Shown: positions 54,939 through 64,000 of the stretch, piece after piece | Layout: each line of letters opens with the position of its first letter | Position numbering within the stretch: position 1 is the stretch's first letter | Assembly (NCBI RefSeq): GCF_011604685.1 | Contig: NZ_CP050063.1 | Span: 7,419,001-7,483,000 of the forward strand | DNA length: 64,000 bases | Direction: 5' to 3' | Source: Spirosoma aureum | GTDB lineage: Bacteria; Bacteroidota; Bacteroidia; Cytophagales; Spirosomataceae | Notes under the pieces: generated by a model | Database searches by the model: none | The model's input: only the letters and a program-made list of their open reading frames with translations | Told to the model about the DNA's origin: nothing | Program-made: the position numbers and the translations under genes

Positions 54939-55682
54939 TCACTTTAGCATATACTGCAAGGAGCCTCCATCAACGGCGATATCGGCTCCATTGATGTAAC
55001 TGGCCGCTTCGGATGCCAGAAACAGCACCGTGCTGGCAACTTCTTCTGCCGTACCTAAGCGCTGAAGGGCATTCTTCGAGGCTAGGTAGGCTTGAGTTTC
55101 CTCAGGAGCTACCGAGTCCAGACCAGGGGTTTTTATAGGCCCCGGGCTAACAATATTCACCCGAATCTTTCGCTCTGCCAACTCATTGACCGCAATGTCG
55201 GCGATTTTATTGAGGGCAGCTTTCGTAGCCGAGTACACACTGTTGCCGGCGAAGGCGGCTGAAGCGACACCCGATGAGGTGAACGTCACCGACGAGCCAT
55301 CCGCTAGGTGGGGCAGCAACTTTTGAAGCGTAAACAGGGGTCCTTTCACGTTCGTATTGAACTGGGCATCGTAATCCGCTTCCGTGATGTATTCGATCGG
55401 TGCCACTACGGCTGTAGCCGCATTCAGCAGCAGAACATCCAATTTTTTTTCGCTTTCCGCAACCGCCTTTTCCAGCACGGCAATGCCTTCTAGGCTTGAG
55501 GTGTCCGATACGACAGTTTTTAAATTTGGACTGTTGATCTGCTCAGCCGCTTCTTGCAATTTGTTTGCGTTTCTGCCCGTAATCCATACCGTGGCCCCTT
55601 CTTTGATAAATGCTTTGGCCGTTGCCAAGCCAATTCCCTGGCTTCCGCCGGCTATAACTATGTTTTTATTTGCGAATTTCAT
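54939..55682 (-). CDS. SDR-family oxidoreductase
   Basis: A 247-residue short-chain dehydrogenase: NADP motif IVIAGGSQGIGLATAKAF, LLLNAATAVVAP, active-site VTFTSSGVASAAFAGNSVYS with ATKAALNKIADI (YxxxK), and the C-terminal GGSLQYM. Typical of SDRs induced by electrophiles. It is transcribed divergently from an HxlR gene with a shared 105-base gap carrying GTTAC/GTAAC dyads, so HxlR very probably controls it. Confidence 0.92.
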   Translation of the reverse strand: MKFANKNIVIAGGSQGIGLATAKAFIKEGATVWITGRNANKLQEAAEQINSPNLKTVVSDTSSLEGIAVLEKAVAESEKKLDVLLLNAATAVVAPIEYITEADYDAQFNTNVKGPLFTLQKLLPHLADGSSVTFTSSGVASAAFAGNSVYSATKAALNKIADIAVNELAERKIRVNIVSPGPIKTPGLDSVAPEETQAYLASKNALQRLGTAEEVASTVLFLASEAASYINGADIAVDGGSLQYMLK

Positions 55683-55745
55683 GGTTAATAATTTTTATTA
55701 TTTACTCCGCAAACATAGCCTTTGTTGGTTTATTTTCGTTACTTT

Positions 55746-55760
55746 GTTACCAAAAGTAAC
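55746..55760. promoter_or_regulatory. Candidate HxlR operator
   Basis: GTTACCAAAAGTAAC forms a GTTAC/GTAAC dyad with a 5-base spacer, between the divergent SDR and HxlR genes. Further GTTAC and GTAAC half-sites flank it (55738-55742, 55774-55785). HxlR proteins bind such short dyads; the site assignment is inferred. Confidence 0.55.
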
Positions 55761-55787
55761 AGTATATTTGAGGTAACTAAGTAACTG

Positions 55788-56132
55788 ATGATGGAAGCAA
55801 AATGCCACAAACGGGATCTGATGGCTATCCATGACGCCATGGATATCTTGAATGGGAAATGGAAAATCTCCATTCTCTCCACCTTGTGCTATTACGAAGA
55901 GAGACGGTTTTCTGAAATCCTAAATGACCTTACTGGAATTTCGAATAAACAACTAAGCAAGGAATTGAAGGAACTGGAGCTGAATAAGCTCGTTAAACGG
56001 ACCGTGTTAGACACCCAGCCTGTGACGGTTCACTATACCCTAACCGAATACGGCTGGTCGTTACAGGGCCTGATTAATTACCTGGCCGATTGGGGAAAAA
56101 AACACCGTGAGGTCATTTTCAGCGCGGTGTAA
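55788..56132 (+). CDS. HxlR-family transcriptional regulator
   Basis: 114 residues (start 55788, or the adjacent Met). AIHDAMDILNGKWKISILST, CYYEERRFSEILNDLTGISN, KQLSKELKELELNKLVKRTV and VHYTLTEYGWSLQGLINYLA follow the HxlR winged-helix order. A Cys near residue 5 and one in LCYYEERR could be redox or aldehyde sensors, as in some relatives. Divergent from the SDR it likely represses. Confidence 0.92.
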   Translation: MMEAKCHKRDLMAIHDAMDILNGKWKISILSTLCYYEERRFSEILNDLTGISNKQLSKELKELELNKLVKRTVLDTQPVTVHYTLTEYGWSLQGLINYLADWGKKHREVIFSAV

Positions 56133-56272
56133 ACCCAGGGTTTTAGCAACAATTGATTTTTACCAAGGCTTGGCCAACTTAATTAGCCCTCTACAGGTTT
56201 AGGGTACCGAGAAACCTTCCCCCTGGGAAGCCTGGTTGTCAATTTATTTCCATTAACCATCATTCCTGGCTC

Positions 56273-57118
56273 ATGCCTACTATTTTTATAACCGGTGCTT
56301 CAGCAGGCTTGGGTAAAGCTACCGCCAACTTGTTTGCCGCCCGGGGCTGGCAGGTTATAGCAACCATGCGTCATCCCGAAGAGGAAACCGAGCTGACACA
56401 ACTGCCCGGTGTTCACCTGCTGCCCCTCGACGTAACCGATCCGGTAGCCATTGAATCGACTGTGCAACGCGCGCTTAGCTTGTCTGCAGTCGATGTCGTG
56501 TTCAACAATGCAGGTTATGGCCTCATCGGCGCCCTGGAAGCACTCTCCGACGAACAGATAACTCAGTTGGTTAATACTAATCTGCTGGGCGTAATCCGGG
56601 TTACCAAAGCCTTTCTGCCGCACTTGCGGCAGAAAAGATCCGGCTGTATCATTAACACCACCTCCATTGGTGGTCTGATTGCGTTCCCACTCTACTCGAT
56701 TTACCACGCCACCAAGTGGGCCGTTGAAGGCTGGAGCGAGAGTATGTCCTTTGAATTGGCACAGCATAACATCCAGATTAAAACGGTTTCACCCGGCGGC
56801 ATAGCCACCGATTTCACCGGCCGCTCGCTGGTGGTGGCCGACCATGAGGCTTATCGCTTTCTCTTGCAAAAGCTATTAAGTGGCCAGGCTAATGTGCAGT
56901 TCTCCTCTCCCGAAGCGATTGCTGAAGTAATCTACCAGGCTGCCACGGATCAGACGGACCAACTCCGTTACCCAGCTGGAGCTGACGCGATAGCTACTTA
57001 CGCGCACCGGCTAAGCGTTGGCCCTGAAATCTTTCGGCAGGAGGTGGCCAGCCGCTTTGCTTCGGATCAGGAAGCTAGTTTAGGCACGCTGAGTGCGGGT
57101 AAAAACAACGGTAGTTAG
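56273..57118 (+). CDS. SDR-family oxidoreductase (classical)
   Basis: 281 residues: IFITGASAGLGKATANLFAA, VVFNNAGYGLIGALEAL (NNAG), NTTSIGGLIAFPLYSIYHAT with YHATK active site, and EGWSESMSFELAQHNIQIKT. Longer than the SDR at 54939 by a C-terminal extension (APSPEAIAEVIYQAATDQ type). The cofactor loop ATMRHPEEE suggests NADP. Monocistronic. Substrate unknown. Confidence 0.9.
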   Translation: MPTIFITGASAGLGKATANLFAARGWQVIATMRHPEEETELTQLPGVHLLPLDVTDPVAIESTVQRALSLSAVDVVFNNAGYGLIGALEALSDEQITQLVNTNLLGVIRVTKAFLPHLRQKRSGCIINTTSIGGLIAFPLYSIYHATKWAVEGWSESMSFELAQHNIQIKTVSPGGIATDFTGRSLVVADHEAYRFLLQKLLSGQANVQFSSPEAIAEVIYQAATDQTDQLRYPAGADAIATYAHRLSVGPEIFRQEVASRFASDQEASLGTLSAGKNNGS

Positions 57119-57456
57119 CGCACTGGTGATCCAGGCCGACTTCCGATCCATATGGAAGGCGATAATGGATAGAGCAAGCGGACTAGTGGCCAGGGACTTC
57201 CAGCATTTAAAACAAAGGGGGTATATGTGCAAAGGACACTGTGTAAATGCTTCCTTAATTCATTTCCAGGAGCGATTCATAAGACAATGCTTTTTACTAG
57301 CTGTCCAATGCTACCAATCGCAAGCGATAACAGACTTCAGGGGCATAAATTCAGTTCTCGGCAATCCTTGCGAAGGACGTCAATTTAGTTCTGTATTGCT
57401 TAACCTACTAACTGTTTTTGATTACCTGATTAGATTCTAAGATCCGGGAGGCTCCC
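57119..57456. other. Gene-free stretch
   Basis: A 115-residue frame overlapping the SDR end and this gap has no recognisable motif and is not called. No repeat seen. Confidence 0.4.
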
Positions 57457-58038
57457 ATGTATGATATCCTTTTTTCCTACATTCAACAGTTCAATTCCGC
57501 ACCGATTACAGCGGACGAGAAAGAGCGGTACAGAGCCGCTTTTTCGCCATTCAAACTAAGAAGAAAGCAATATTTTCTTCAGGAAGGCAATCGGTGTTAC
57601 TCCTTCGCATTTATCATCAAAGGGGCCATGAGGCAGTTTACCATTGACGAGAAAGGTGCCGAACATAGCGTCCGCCCTGGCATCGAGAACTGGTGGATGG
57701 GCGACCGGGAAAGCTATGTAATGAACACGCCGAGCGTTTATAATATAGATGCCTAGTAAAATACCGGAATGCTCCTGCTCAGCAGGCAGAATGCACTTGA
57801 CCTGTCGACAATACCAGGCTTCAGCCATATGTTGCATCAACTCGACAAAAAGAACAACATGGCCAACCAGCGCAGGATCACCGCGGCAATCGGTGCCTCG
57901 GCAGAGAAACGCTATAGGGAGTTCGCAGCCTGTTATCCAGAACTACTGGGACGTTTCCCTCAACATATCATTGCTTCCTATGTTGGCTTTACTAAGGACA
58001 CGTTGAGCCGCCTAAAAAACAAGCACGTTAAGTACTAA
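57457..58038 (+). pseudogene. Crp/Fnr-family regulator interrupted by tandem stop codons
   Basis: One continuous frame of 194 codons with only two stops, TAG-TAA at 57754-57759. Before them: a cyclic-nucleotide-binding-like cupin (FKLRRKQYFLQEGNRCYSFA, FIIKGAMRQFTIDEKGAEHS, WWMGDRESYVMNTPSVYNID). After them: LLLLSRQNALDLSTIPGF-like continuation and the helix-turn-helix (CYPELLGRFPQHIIASYVGF, TKDTLSRLKNKHVKY). Relatives read NIDA-I-E-x-T-E here. The two halves are otherwise intact, so the stops are recent. Confidence 0.8.
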
Positions 58039-58084
58039 CTGACTATACTTCAACTATTCACATGCAATTATAGTACACCCAGGT

Positions 58085-58414
58085 CTACTTTTTTTTCGAT
58101 GCCTGAAGTGTTCGCATGTGCTGCGTACCAATAGAGGTCTGGTACATCCCCGTAATGATGGACGAGCGACTGGGTGCGCACACACCCGCTGTCGTATAGG
58201 CATGGGTATAGCAAATGCCTTCGGCTGCCAGTTGGTCAATATTAGGAGTTTTGACTTCGTTGTCACCGTAACAACTGAGGTGAGGGGACATATCCTCGCA
58301 GGTAATCCAGAGAATGTTGGGTTGAGTTGGCGCAGATTGATAGGCTAAACGTTTCATAAACGACATCGCCAGGCTTTCACTCAATAACAGGATGACAATC
58401 ACTGTTTTCTGCAT
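58085..58414 (-). pseudogene. Truncated sulfatase
   Basis: Start at 58414 (MQKTVIVILLLSESLAMSFM, a signal peptide). 109 residues cover only the first catalytic part: QPNILWITCEDMSPHLSCYG with metal ligands, TPNIDQLAAEGICYTHAYTT, and the formylglycine motif CAPSR (Cys79). The sequence then stops at QTSIGTQHMRTLQASKKK, where full sulfatases continue for about 350 residues. It is downstream of the intact sulfatase on the same strand and is probably the residue of a second sulfatase gene. Confidence 0.75.
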
Positions 58415-58570
58415 AACTATCACACGTAAAAGGAGCGTTAAAAGAGAAAAAAACCCTAATTCACTTAGATCAGGGCTTTTTATTGAAACTCAAGCGGCTT
58501 TCGAAACAAAGCGACCTTTCCTAACCCATACCTGTTTCCTTTAGCGAACGGTCTTTATCCGATACGGCTC

Positions 58571-59992
58571 TTAATTCTGCTTTTGCGGACTGGGAAGAAC
58601 CTTCTCAATTTCTGAAGGCGGAAGGGTAAAGGAAGTTTTCTGCTTTTCGTATTCTTTGGTCAAATCCGCCACAATGTCGGGATAGTCTTTGGCCAGGTCG
58701 TATTTTTCACTGGGGTCATTATCAATATTGTAGAGTAACGGAGTCGCGTGTACGTCTGGGGCTGCTGGTGAATAGGATGCGTGGGTCAGGAAATGGGCTT
58801 TCCAGGAGCCTTTACGGATCGCAAAAACCTGCTCATTCAGGTAATACGGCAGCATTTCCCGAGCCTTTTCTTGTTGACCAAATAGCACACCGGACTGGTC
58901 AATTCCATCCAGTATCCGATCTTTGGGCAAACTTGCTTTTGCCACCGCAGCAATCGTAGGAAGCAGGTCCATATTGCTCATAAGGGCTGTACTGGTCACG
59001 TTTGCTTTAATTTTGCCTGGCCACCAGGCAATACCCGGAACGCGCATTCCGCCTTCGTAGGTGGAATTTTTACCTTCAAAGAGAAGCCCTGCCGAGCCAC
59101 CGTGATCCTTTTGCACAAGCCAGGGACCATTGTCACTGGTGAAAAAAACAAGCGTGTTCTGATCCAGTTTAAGTTCCTTCAGTGTCTTCAGTATTTGCCC
59201 CACACTCCAGTCTAATTCCGCAACAACATCACCATACAAACCCCGAGGGCTTTTCCCTTCGAAATCGGGCGAGGCATACAGGGGCGTATGGGGAAAGTTA
59301 CTGGCGTAATACATCAGGAACGGTTTGTCTTTGCTCCGTTTGATGAATTGAATGACCTCATCGGTATAGCGTTTAGTCAGAAAATGCTGATCCGGCTCTT
59401 CTTCAATGATGGTTTCATTTTTGTACAGGGGCAAAGCCGGAGCGTTTGCACGAGGACCGGGCGGTATGCCATAAACGCCCGCTTTACTTGTCGTAAAGAC
59501 TTTCCCCATGTCATTGGAATAGGGCGTACCAAACCAGTAATCGAAGCCCTGCCGGGTCGGTAAAAACTCCCGCAAATGGCCAAGGTGCCACTTACCAACC
59601 AATCCGGTTGCATAGCCTTTCTCCTTTAGCATCTCGGCGACGGTTACTTCGCTCAGAGGCAATCCACTGGCCGAATTCTGCCGGAATACATCCCCTTTAC
59701 CGTACACACCCGTGCGAGCCGGAAGCCGACCGGTGAGCAGGGCTGCCCGGCTGGGTGTACAAACGGCGGCTCCGGAGTAAAACTCTGTGAAGCGCATGCC
59801 TTCGACGGCCATTCGGTCCAGATTGGGCGTCGAAATAGTTGGGTGACCATAACACCCCAAATCGCCATAGCCTAGGTCGTCGGCCAGGATGACAATAATA
59901 TTAGGGGCTTTCTGCGATTGAGCCAGCATCGGAAAGCCCGAAAGTACCAGGAGAAGGCTTCCAAAAAAACGTACGTTAAGACGATGAATCAT
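58571..59992 (-). CDS. Secreted sulfatase (arylsulfatase type)
   Basis: Start at 59992 (MIHRLNVRFFGSLLLVLSGF), giving a signal peptide with cleavage near MLAQS; the 25 codons upstream overlap the SusD end. 473 residues: APNIIVILADDLGYGDLGCY with Asp ligands, the formylglycine motif CTPSR (Cys78), GLVGKWHLGH with the catalytic Lys/His, and TSDNGPW. A C-terminal subdomain with LYNIDNDPSEKYDLAKDYPD is typical of S1 sulfatases. It would desulfate glycans imported or bound by the SusCD pair upstream. Confidence 0.92.
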   Translation of the reverse strand: MIHRLNVRFFGSLLLVLSGFPMLAQSQKAPNIIVILADDLGYGDLGCYGHPTISTPNLDRMAVEGMRFTEFYSGAAVCTPSRAALLTGRLPARTGVYGKGDVFRQNSASGLPLSEVTVAEMLKEKGYATGLVGKWHLGHLREFLPTRQGFDYWFGTPYSNDMGKVFTTSKAGVYGIPPGPRANAPALPLYKNETIIEEEPDQHFLTKRYTDEVIQFIKRSKDKPFLMYYASNFPHTPLYASPDFEGKSPRGLYGDVVAELDWSVGQILKTLKELKLDQNTLVFFTSDNGPWLVQKDHGGSAGLLFEGKNSTYEGGMRVPGIAWWPGKIKANVTSTALMSNMDLLPTIAAVAKASLPKDRILDGIDQSGVLFGQQEKAREMLPYYLNEQVFAIRKGSWKAHFLTHASYSPAAPDVHATPLLYNIDNDPSEKYDLAKDYPDIVADLTKEYEKQKTSFTLPPSEIEKVLPSPQKQN

Positions 59993-60017
59993 GTGTTGAA
60001 GTAAATTAAGGTGGTGT

Positions 60018-61487
60018 TTAATAGCCTGGATTCTGATCTTCCGGGGCAATATCCGGATTGTTATCAATCTCCTGCTTGGGAATCGGCATCAGCAAGACCG
60101 AATTTGGGATGTCGATACCTTTGGCTGCTTTAATGACCGACTTAGCGGTGCCCGTACGGACGAGATCATACCAGCGTTTACCTTCCGCAATAAATTCATA
60201 AGCCCGCTCTTTGAGGACTAACTCCCGAAAACTGGCCGTTGTCTGACCAGTTAATGTAAAATCGACCGGTGAAGGGCTTCCCGGCGCTAAGCCATAGGCC
60301 CTTCGGTGAACCATATTCAGTCGTTCCAGCGCCAGCGCTGTTGGGTCCTGACTGGCCTGGCTAGCCGCTTCTGCATAAATTAGCAAGGCATCGGCGTAGC
60401 GGTAGATTGGAAAATCGTTGCCACTGGCTTGGGAGGCAGGCGCTCCGGTATCTTTAAATTTACCAAATCGAATCGGTTGGGAAGCGCTGTTGGCGACAAT
60501 AGTACCTGCTTTGTTAGGTCCAGCCGTATACAGATTATACCCTTTCCGTAAATCCGCATCAGCCCAGTCCCGTAGGAGTGGGTAGGTTGGAAAACCAAAG
60601 AACGTACCGAAACCGTTTATGGCCCAGAGACTAGTGGGCAGGTGATAAAATTGCGGCAGCGCGGAGCCGGCGGCTACACTCCTTTGGAATTTAATGGAGA
60701 AAATCTCTTCGGATGTGGTGACAACGCCAGCGCCAAAAATGTTCTCAAAATCAGCAGACTGCTTTATAGTAACCAGTGAGTAAGCTGCCGACGCAATAAC
60801 CTCCTCGGCTTTATCGCGGGCATTAGCCCATTGCTCCCGCACTAAATAAATATCCGCCAGCATCGTTTTTGCCGAGCCAGAGGTAGGTTTACCGGCAAGC
60901 GATTGTGTCAGGGGCAGGCTGGTCTCAGCTAGTTTCAAATCGGCAATAATCTGGGCATAAACAGTTTCGACGGCTTCGCGCTTGCCACCAACAGCCATCA
61001 GATCCTGCGTTGGTTGAGTCCGAACAGGGACTCCACCGAAGTTTTTTACGAGATTATAATAGGCCAGCGCCCGTAGAAAATAGGCCTCACCCAGTAACTG
61101 TTTCTTTTGCGTTTCGTCCATCGAAATAGCGGGAATGTACTTTAGTGCCAGGTTGGCCGCATCGATGGTTTTGTAAAAGCCCGCCCAAAACTGATCCGTT
61201 ACGGCAATGATGGGTGTCGTAATCTGATACTGCGACATAGGAATGTAAAATCCCTGCCCGGATGCATAATCCTCAAGTGCGGTCGTATGAGCCAGATACC
61301 GGAAACCGTATAACGTAGTGGTATGGAGCGTACTGGATACCGCACTGATTGCCGAGTTGGCATCAGCAGCCGTTTTGTAAAAGTTCGTTGTAGCCAACAA
61401 ACTTTCGGGCTTTTCGATTAGTATTTCCTTACAGGAAAAAGTCAGCAGACTCGTACTGAGTAAACAGAATATAATATTTTTTTTCAT
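60018..61487 (-). CDS. SusD/RagB-family outer-membrane lipoprotein
   Basis: 489 residues; lipoprotein signal with Cys near residue 19 (LLTFSCKEILIEKPES). The TPR-like SusD fold shows LLGEAYFLRALAYYNLVKNF, GGVPVRTQPTQDL, TSGSAKTMLADIYLVREQWA and the C-terminal RELVLKERAYEFIAEGKRWY, DLVRTG. It captures glycans at the cell surface as partner of SusC upstream (24-base gap). The sulfatase follows 25 bases after the stop, so the order susC-susD-sulfatase is one operon. Confidence 0.93.
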   Translation of the reverse strand: MKKNIIFCLLSTSLLTFSCKEILIEKPESLLATTNFYKTAADANSAISAVSSTLHTTTLYGFRYLAHTTALEDYASGQGFYIPMSQYQITTPIIAVTDQFWAGFYKTIDAANLALKYIPAISMDETQKKQLLGEAYFLRALAYYNLVKNFGGVPVRTQPTQDLMAVGGKREAVETVYAQIIADLKLAETSLPLTQSLAGKPTSGSAKTMLADIYLVREQWANARDKAEEVIASAAYSLVTIKQSADFENIFGAGVVTTSEEIFSIKFQRSVAAGSALPQFYHLPTSLWAINGFGTFFGFPTYPLLRDWADADLRKGYNLYTAGPNKAGTIVANSASQPIRFGKFKDTGAPASQASGNDFPIYRYADALLIYAEAASQASQDPTALALERLNMVHRRAYGLAPGSPSPVDFTLTGQTTASFRELVLKERAYEFIAEGKRWYDLVRTGTAKSVIKAAKGIDIPNSVLLMPIPKQEIDNNPDIAPEDQNPGY

Positions 61488-61511
61488 GGCTTGTTTGCAG
61501 AAAAATTGCGT

Positions 61512-64000
61512 TTAGAGACCAATACGGGCACCAATCGTGTAGGCACGGGCGGAGGGGTAGCCGGTTTGGTCGATGCCTACCGAAATAGAGGAAGCCCCTC
61601 CCAACGTATTGACCTCCGGGTCATACCAGGAGTACTTGGTAAAGGTGAGCAGATTCTGTCCACTCACGTAGAGTTGCGCACTGCGGAGCCATTTCAAACT
61701 CCATTTGGTTGTTGGCAGGTTGTAGGCCAGTTGGATATTTTTCAGGCGCAGGAAGGACCCATCCTCCACAAATCGATTCGACTCCTTAAAGGATGTACTG
61801 GCGCTGATCTTCGGATAGTTGGCATTGGGATCAGGGCTAGCCGCTTTCCAGTGATTATCGAAGACTTCTTTGATCTGGTTTTCGCCAAAATACATGCTAC
61901 TGGCCTGACTGGTCAAATTGGCATTGAAAATATCCCCACCCTGTTTCCCCAGCCAGAACATTGTAAGGGTAAAATCCCTGACGGAAATGTTTGTGTTGAA
62001 GTTATACAAAAAATTGGGGTTCGGATTGCCGATAATGGTCTTATCGGCCAGGGTAATGGCCCCATCCCCATTCAGGTCCTGGTATTTAATAGCCCCTTTT
62101 TCGTCCAGCCCCTTTTCCAGATACCCATAGAAAACTCCAACGGGCTGGCCAACGCGGATCAGGTTAACGGCTACCGACAGTGGCTGTTGCAGGAGTGTGC
62201 CAAACACATCACTTCCGCCTGCGAGTTGTACTACTTCGTTGCGATTCCGGGTAAAATTGACGTTTAAATCCCACTTGATGGCTTTTGTATTGATCAGGTT
62301 GGCATTTAACCCCAACTCGATGCCGCTGTTACGAATTTGTCCGATATTTTGGATGGTACTGGTGTAACCGGTTGATTGTTGAAGCGGTACGGTGGCCAGT
62401 AGATCACGCGTGTTTTTCTGGTAGTAATCGAGGGTCAAGGAGAACCGGTTTCGTAAAATGGCAATGTCCAAACCCGCGTTAAATTGACCAGTCGATTCCC
62501 ATTTCAGATCTGGATTGACCAGCAAAGAACCTGTTAACTGACCCACATAAAGCTGATCATTATAGACCGTATTGACGGGGCTTAAAGTAAATAGCGTCTG
62601 GTAGGGCAAAAGAGCGGTGTTACCTGTGATCCCGTAAGAAAGACGAAGTTTTAGGTCTGAAATGGTCCGTAAATTCTGGGCGAATGGCTCATCGATGATG
62701 CGCCAGCCAAAGGCCGCTGAGGGGAAGTAGCCCCATTTGTTATTGACGCCAAAGCGGGATGAACCATCTGCCCGAATACTGCCCGTGAGCAGATACCGAC
62801 TTTTATAGGAATAGTTGGCGCGGGCCAGATAGGAGAAAAGTGCCCATTTGTAGGATGTGCTGATTGGTATACCTGGATTGCTCCCTACGCCGATACTCTC
62901 CGATTCCAGCCCTTCGTAATTGAAGCCGGTGGAACTGGTTGCAAACGAACGGCTTTTTTCCTGCTGATACGTAATACCCCCCAATAGCGTTAACTCGTGA
63001 TTGGCTGGAAGTTTAGGGATATACGTAGCCGTATTTTCATTCAGGATATTGGCCCGACTGCCGTAGGTAATAGTTGCTGAACCGGCGGGTGTCGTTGAAA
63101 TTACAGCCGGGGAATAAAAATCGCCCCGGATCGAGCTATTCTCGATACCAATCGATGAGCGTAGAGTGAGGTTTTTAATGGGCTCATAACTAACCGCGGC
63201 ACTGGTCAGGATATAGACTTCGTTGTTTTTCTGGTGCCGAGCTTCAGCCAGCGCCAGCGGATTCTCCAGGCTGTTAGGACTGAACGCATAGGGCTTCACG
63301 TAACTGTAATTACCCACATTATCATAGGGGGCAATAGTGGGCGGGGAGCCCAGCGCAGCCGATATCACCGTATTTCCTTTTTGTCCGTTGTCATTCAACA
63401 ACTGAGAGCGATCCGTATTGGTCAGTACCGCATTATAGAACAGGCGGACTTTGTCGCCCAGTTTCTGATTCAGATTGACCCGGAAATTTTCCCGCTGGTA
63501 GTTCGATCCACGTAATATGCCCTGTTGCCCAAAATAATTGCCCGACACCGCATATTGCGTATTCTCATTTCCTCCCGTTACCGACAGGGTATGATTTTGC
63601 ATCGGTGCTTTGCGGAAGATAACATCTTGCCAGTCTGTACCCTGACCGAATGAATTAATTTGTTCAGGGGTAAAATAGGCAGGAAAGCCATCATTGGTGG
63701 CCCGCTCGTTGGCTAACGTAGCAAACTCCTGAGCATTCATCAGGTTTATTTTTTTGTTCACCTGCTGCACGGCATAATAACTATCCAGCGATATCTGGGT
63801 TTTGCCCGCTTTACCGCGTTTGGTCGTAATGATGATAACGCCATTCGCCCCTCTGGAGCCATAGATAGCCGTTGCCGAGGCATCTTTCAGGACCTCCATT
63901 GATTCAATATCGTTTGGACTGATGGCGTTTGGCGCACCCGACAAAGCAAAGCCATCCACGACGTACAGCGGTTCGTTACTGCCTTGCAGTGAGTTACCGC
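61512..64000 (-). CDS. SusC/RagA-family TonB-dependent receptor, 5' end outside the window
   Basis: At least 829 residues; the reading frame runs through the right edge, so the start and the carboxypeptidase-like and signal regions are missing. The visible plug domain reads [54 protein letters not shown], the SusC signature. The barrel follows ([16 protein letters not shown] and many beta-strand pairs) and ends YTIGARIGL, a normal aromatic/hydrophobic C-terminus. With SusD it imports oligosaccharides across the outer membrane. The neighbouring sulfatases suggest a sulfated glycan. Confidence 0.93.
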   Translation of the reverse strand, partial: GNSLQGSNEPLYVVDGFALSGAPNAISPNDIESMEVLKDASATAIYGSRGANGVIIITTKRGKAGKTQISLDSYYAVQQVNKKINLMNAQEFATLANERATNDGFPAYFTPEQINSFGQGTDWQDVIFRKAPMQNHTLSVTGGNENTQYAVSGNYFGQQGILRGSNYQRENFRVNLNQKLGDKVRLFYNAVLTNTDRSQLLNDNGQKGNTVISAALGSPPTIAPYDNVGNYSYVKPYAFSPNSLENPLALAEARHQKNNEVYILTSAAVSYEPIKNLTLRSSIGIENSSIRGDFYSPAVISTTPAGSATITYGSRANILNENTATYIPKLPANHELTLLGGITYQQEKSRSFATSSTGFNYEGLESESIGVGSNPGIPISTSYKWALFSYLARANYSYKSRYLLTGSIRADGSSRFGVNNKWGYFPSAAFGWRIIDEPFAQNLRTISDLKLRLSYGITGNTALLPYQTLFTLSPVNTVYNDQLYVGQLTGSLLVNPDLKWESTGQFNAGLDIAILRNRFSLTLDYYQKNTRDLLATVPLQQSTGYTSTIQNIGQIRNSGIELGLNANLINTKAIKWDLNVNFTRNRNEVVQLAGGSDVFGTLLQQPLSVAVNLIRVGQPVGVFYGYLEKGLDEKGAIKYQDLNGDGAITLADKTIIGNPNPNFLYNFNTNISVRDFTLTMFWLGKQGGDIFNANLTSQASSMYFGENQIKEVFDNHWKAASPDPNANYPKISASTSFKESNRFVEDGSFLRLKNIQLAYNLPTTKWSLKWLRSAQLYVSGQNLLTFTKYSWYDPEVNTLGGASSISVGIDQTGYPSARAYTIGARIGL

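Noticed and set aside
57093..57440. 115-residue plus-strand frame after the SDR gene
   Set aside because: It overlaps the SDR end, has an unusual Cys/Arg/Gln-rich composition and no recognisable motif.
1..64000. CRISPR arrays, rRNA and tRNA genes
   Set aside because: No regularly spaced direct repeats apart from the coding FG-GAP array, and no cloverleaf or rRNA-like text was found by eye.

Overview
The window looks like chromosome from a Bacteroidota member of the order Cytophagales, most like Spirosoma and relatives. This rests on family content, not on a database search: a SusC/SusD pair followed by a sulfatase, a GH97 enzyme, a NamZ-type muramidase, large MacB/FtsX permeases (one directly behind a PadR regulator), a Reg_prop propeller lipoprotein, several SpII lipoproteins and HxlR/AraC regulators beside small oxidoreductases and hydrolases. 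No rRNA, tRNA or CRISPR array was seen.

Layout. 1-6.8 kb: scattered single genes (TerB-like, VOC, secreted proteins, AraC, PEP mutase-like). 7.4-15.4 kb: a DeoR-type regulator diverges from a six-gene catabolic run (polyol-type MFS permease, 2-hydroxyacid dehydrogenase, two FGGY kinases, histidine phosphatase, secreted glycerophosphodiesterase). 15.6-29 kb: glycolipid-binding protein, Reg_prop lipoprotein, GH97, NamZ, secreted hydrolase plus AraC, mixed with broken genes. 29.3-33.2 kb: an overlapping exporter operon (ABC membrane domain without ATPase, HlyD adaptor, TolC-type channel). 33.5-40 kb: damaged response regulator, GAF histidine kinase, two epoxide hydrolases (one broken), AraC regulator. 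40.7-48.7 kb: two large ABC permeases, a VOC protein, and a guanidine-II riboswitch in front of a Gdx guanidinium exporter. 48.9-54.9 kb: a decaying region with an IS630-type and an IS3-type element, a lipoprotein cut by both, a metalloprotease remnant and an FG-GAP repeat protein. 54.9-58 kb: SDR/HxlR divergent pair, a second SDR and a Crp/Fnr gene with two stops. 58-64 kb: minus-strand polysaccharide-utilisation operon (susC entering from the right edge, susD, sulfatase, truncated sulfatase).

Two themes stand out. First, at least a dozen genes are broken by nonsense codons, frameshifts, truncations, short GC-rich insertions or IS elements, and many remnants show only when neighbouring frames are read together. 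Second, a dispersed hairpin repeat (TCTCAA, then TAGGAGC, then TTGAGA) lies in several intergenic gaps. The best-supported functional finding is the two-hairpin guanidine-II riboswitch at 44568-44613 upstream of the Gdx transporter. The most interesting uncharacterised system is the sugar-acid/polyol operon at 8.6-15.4 kb.
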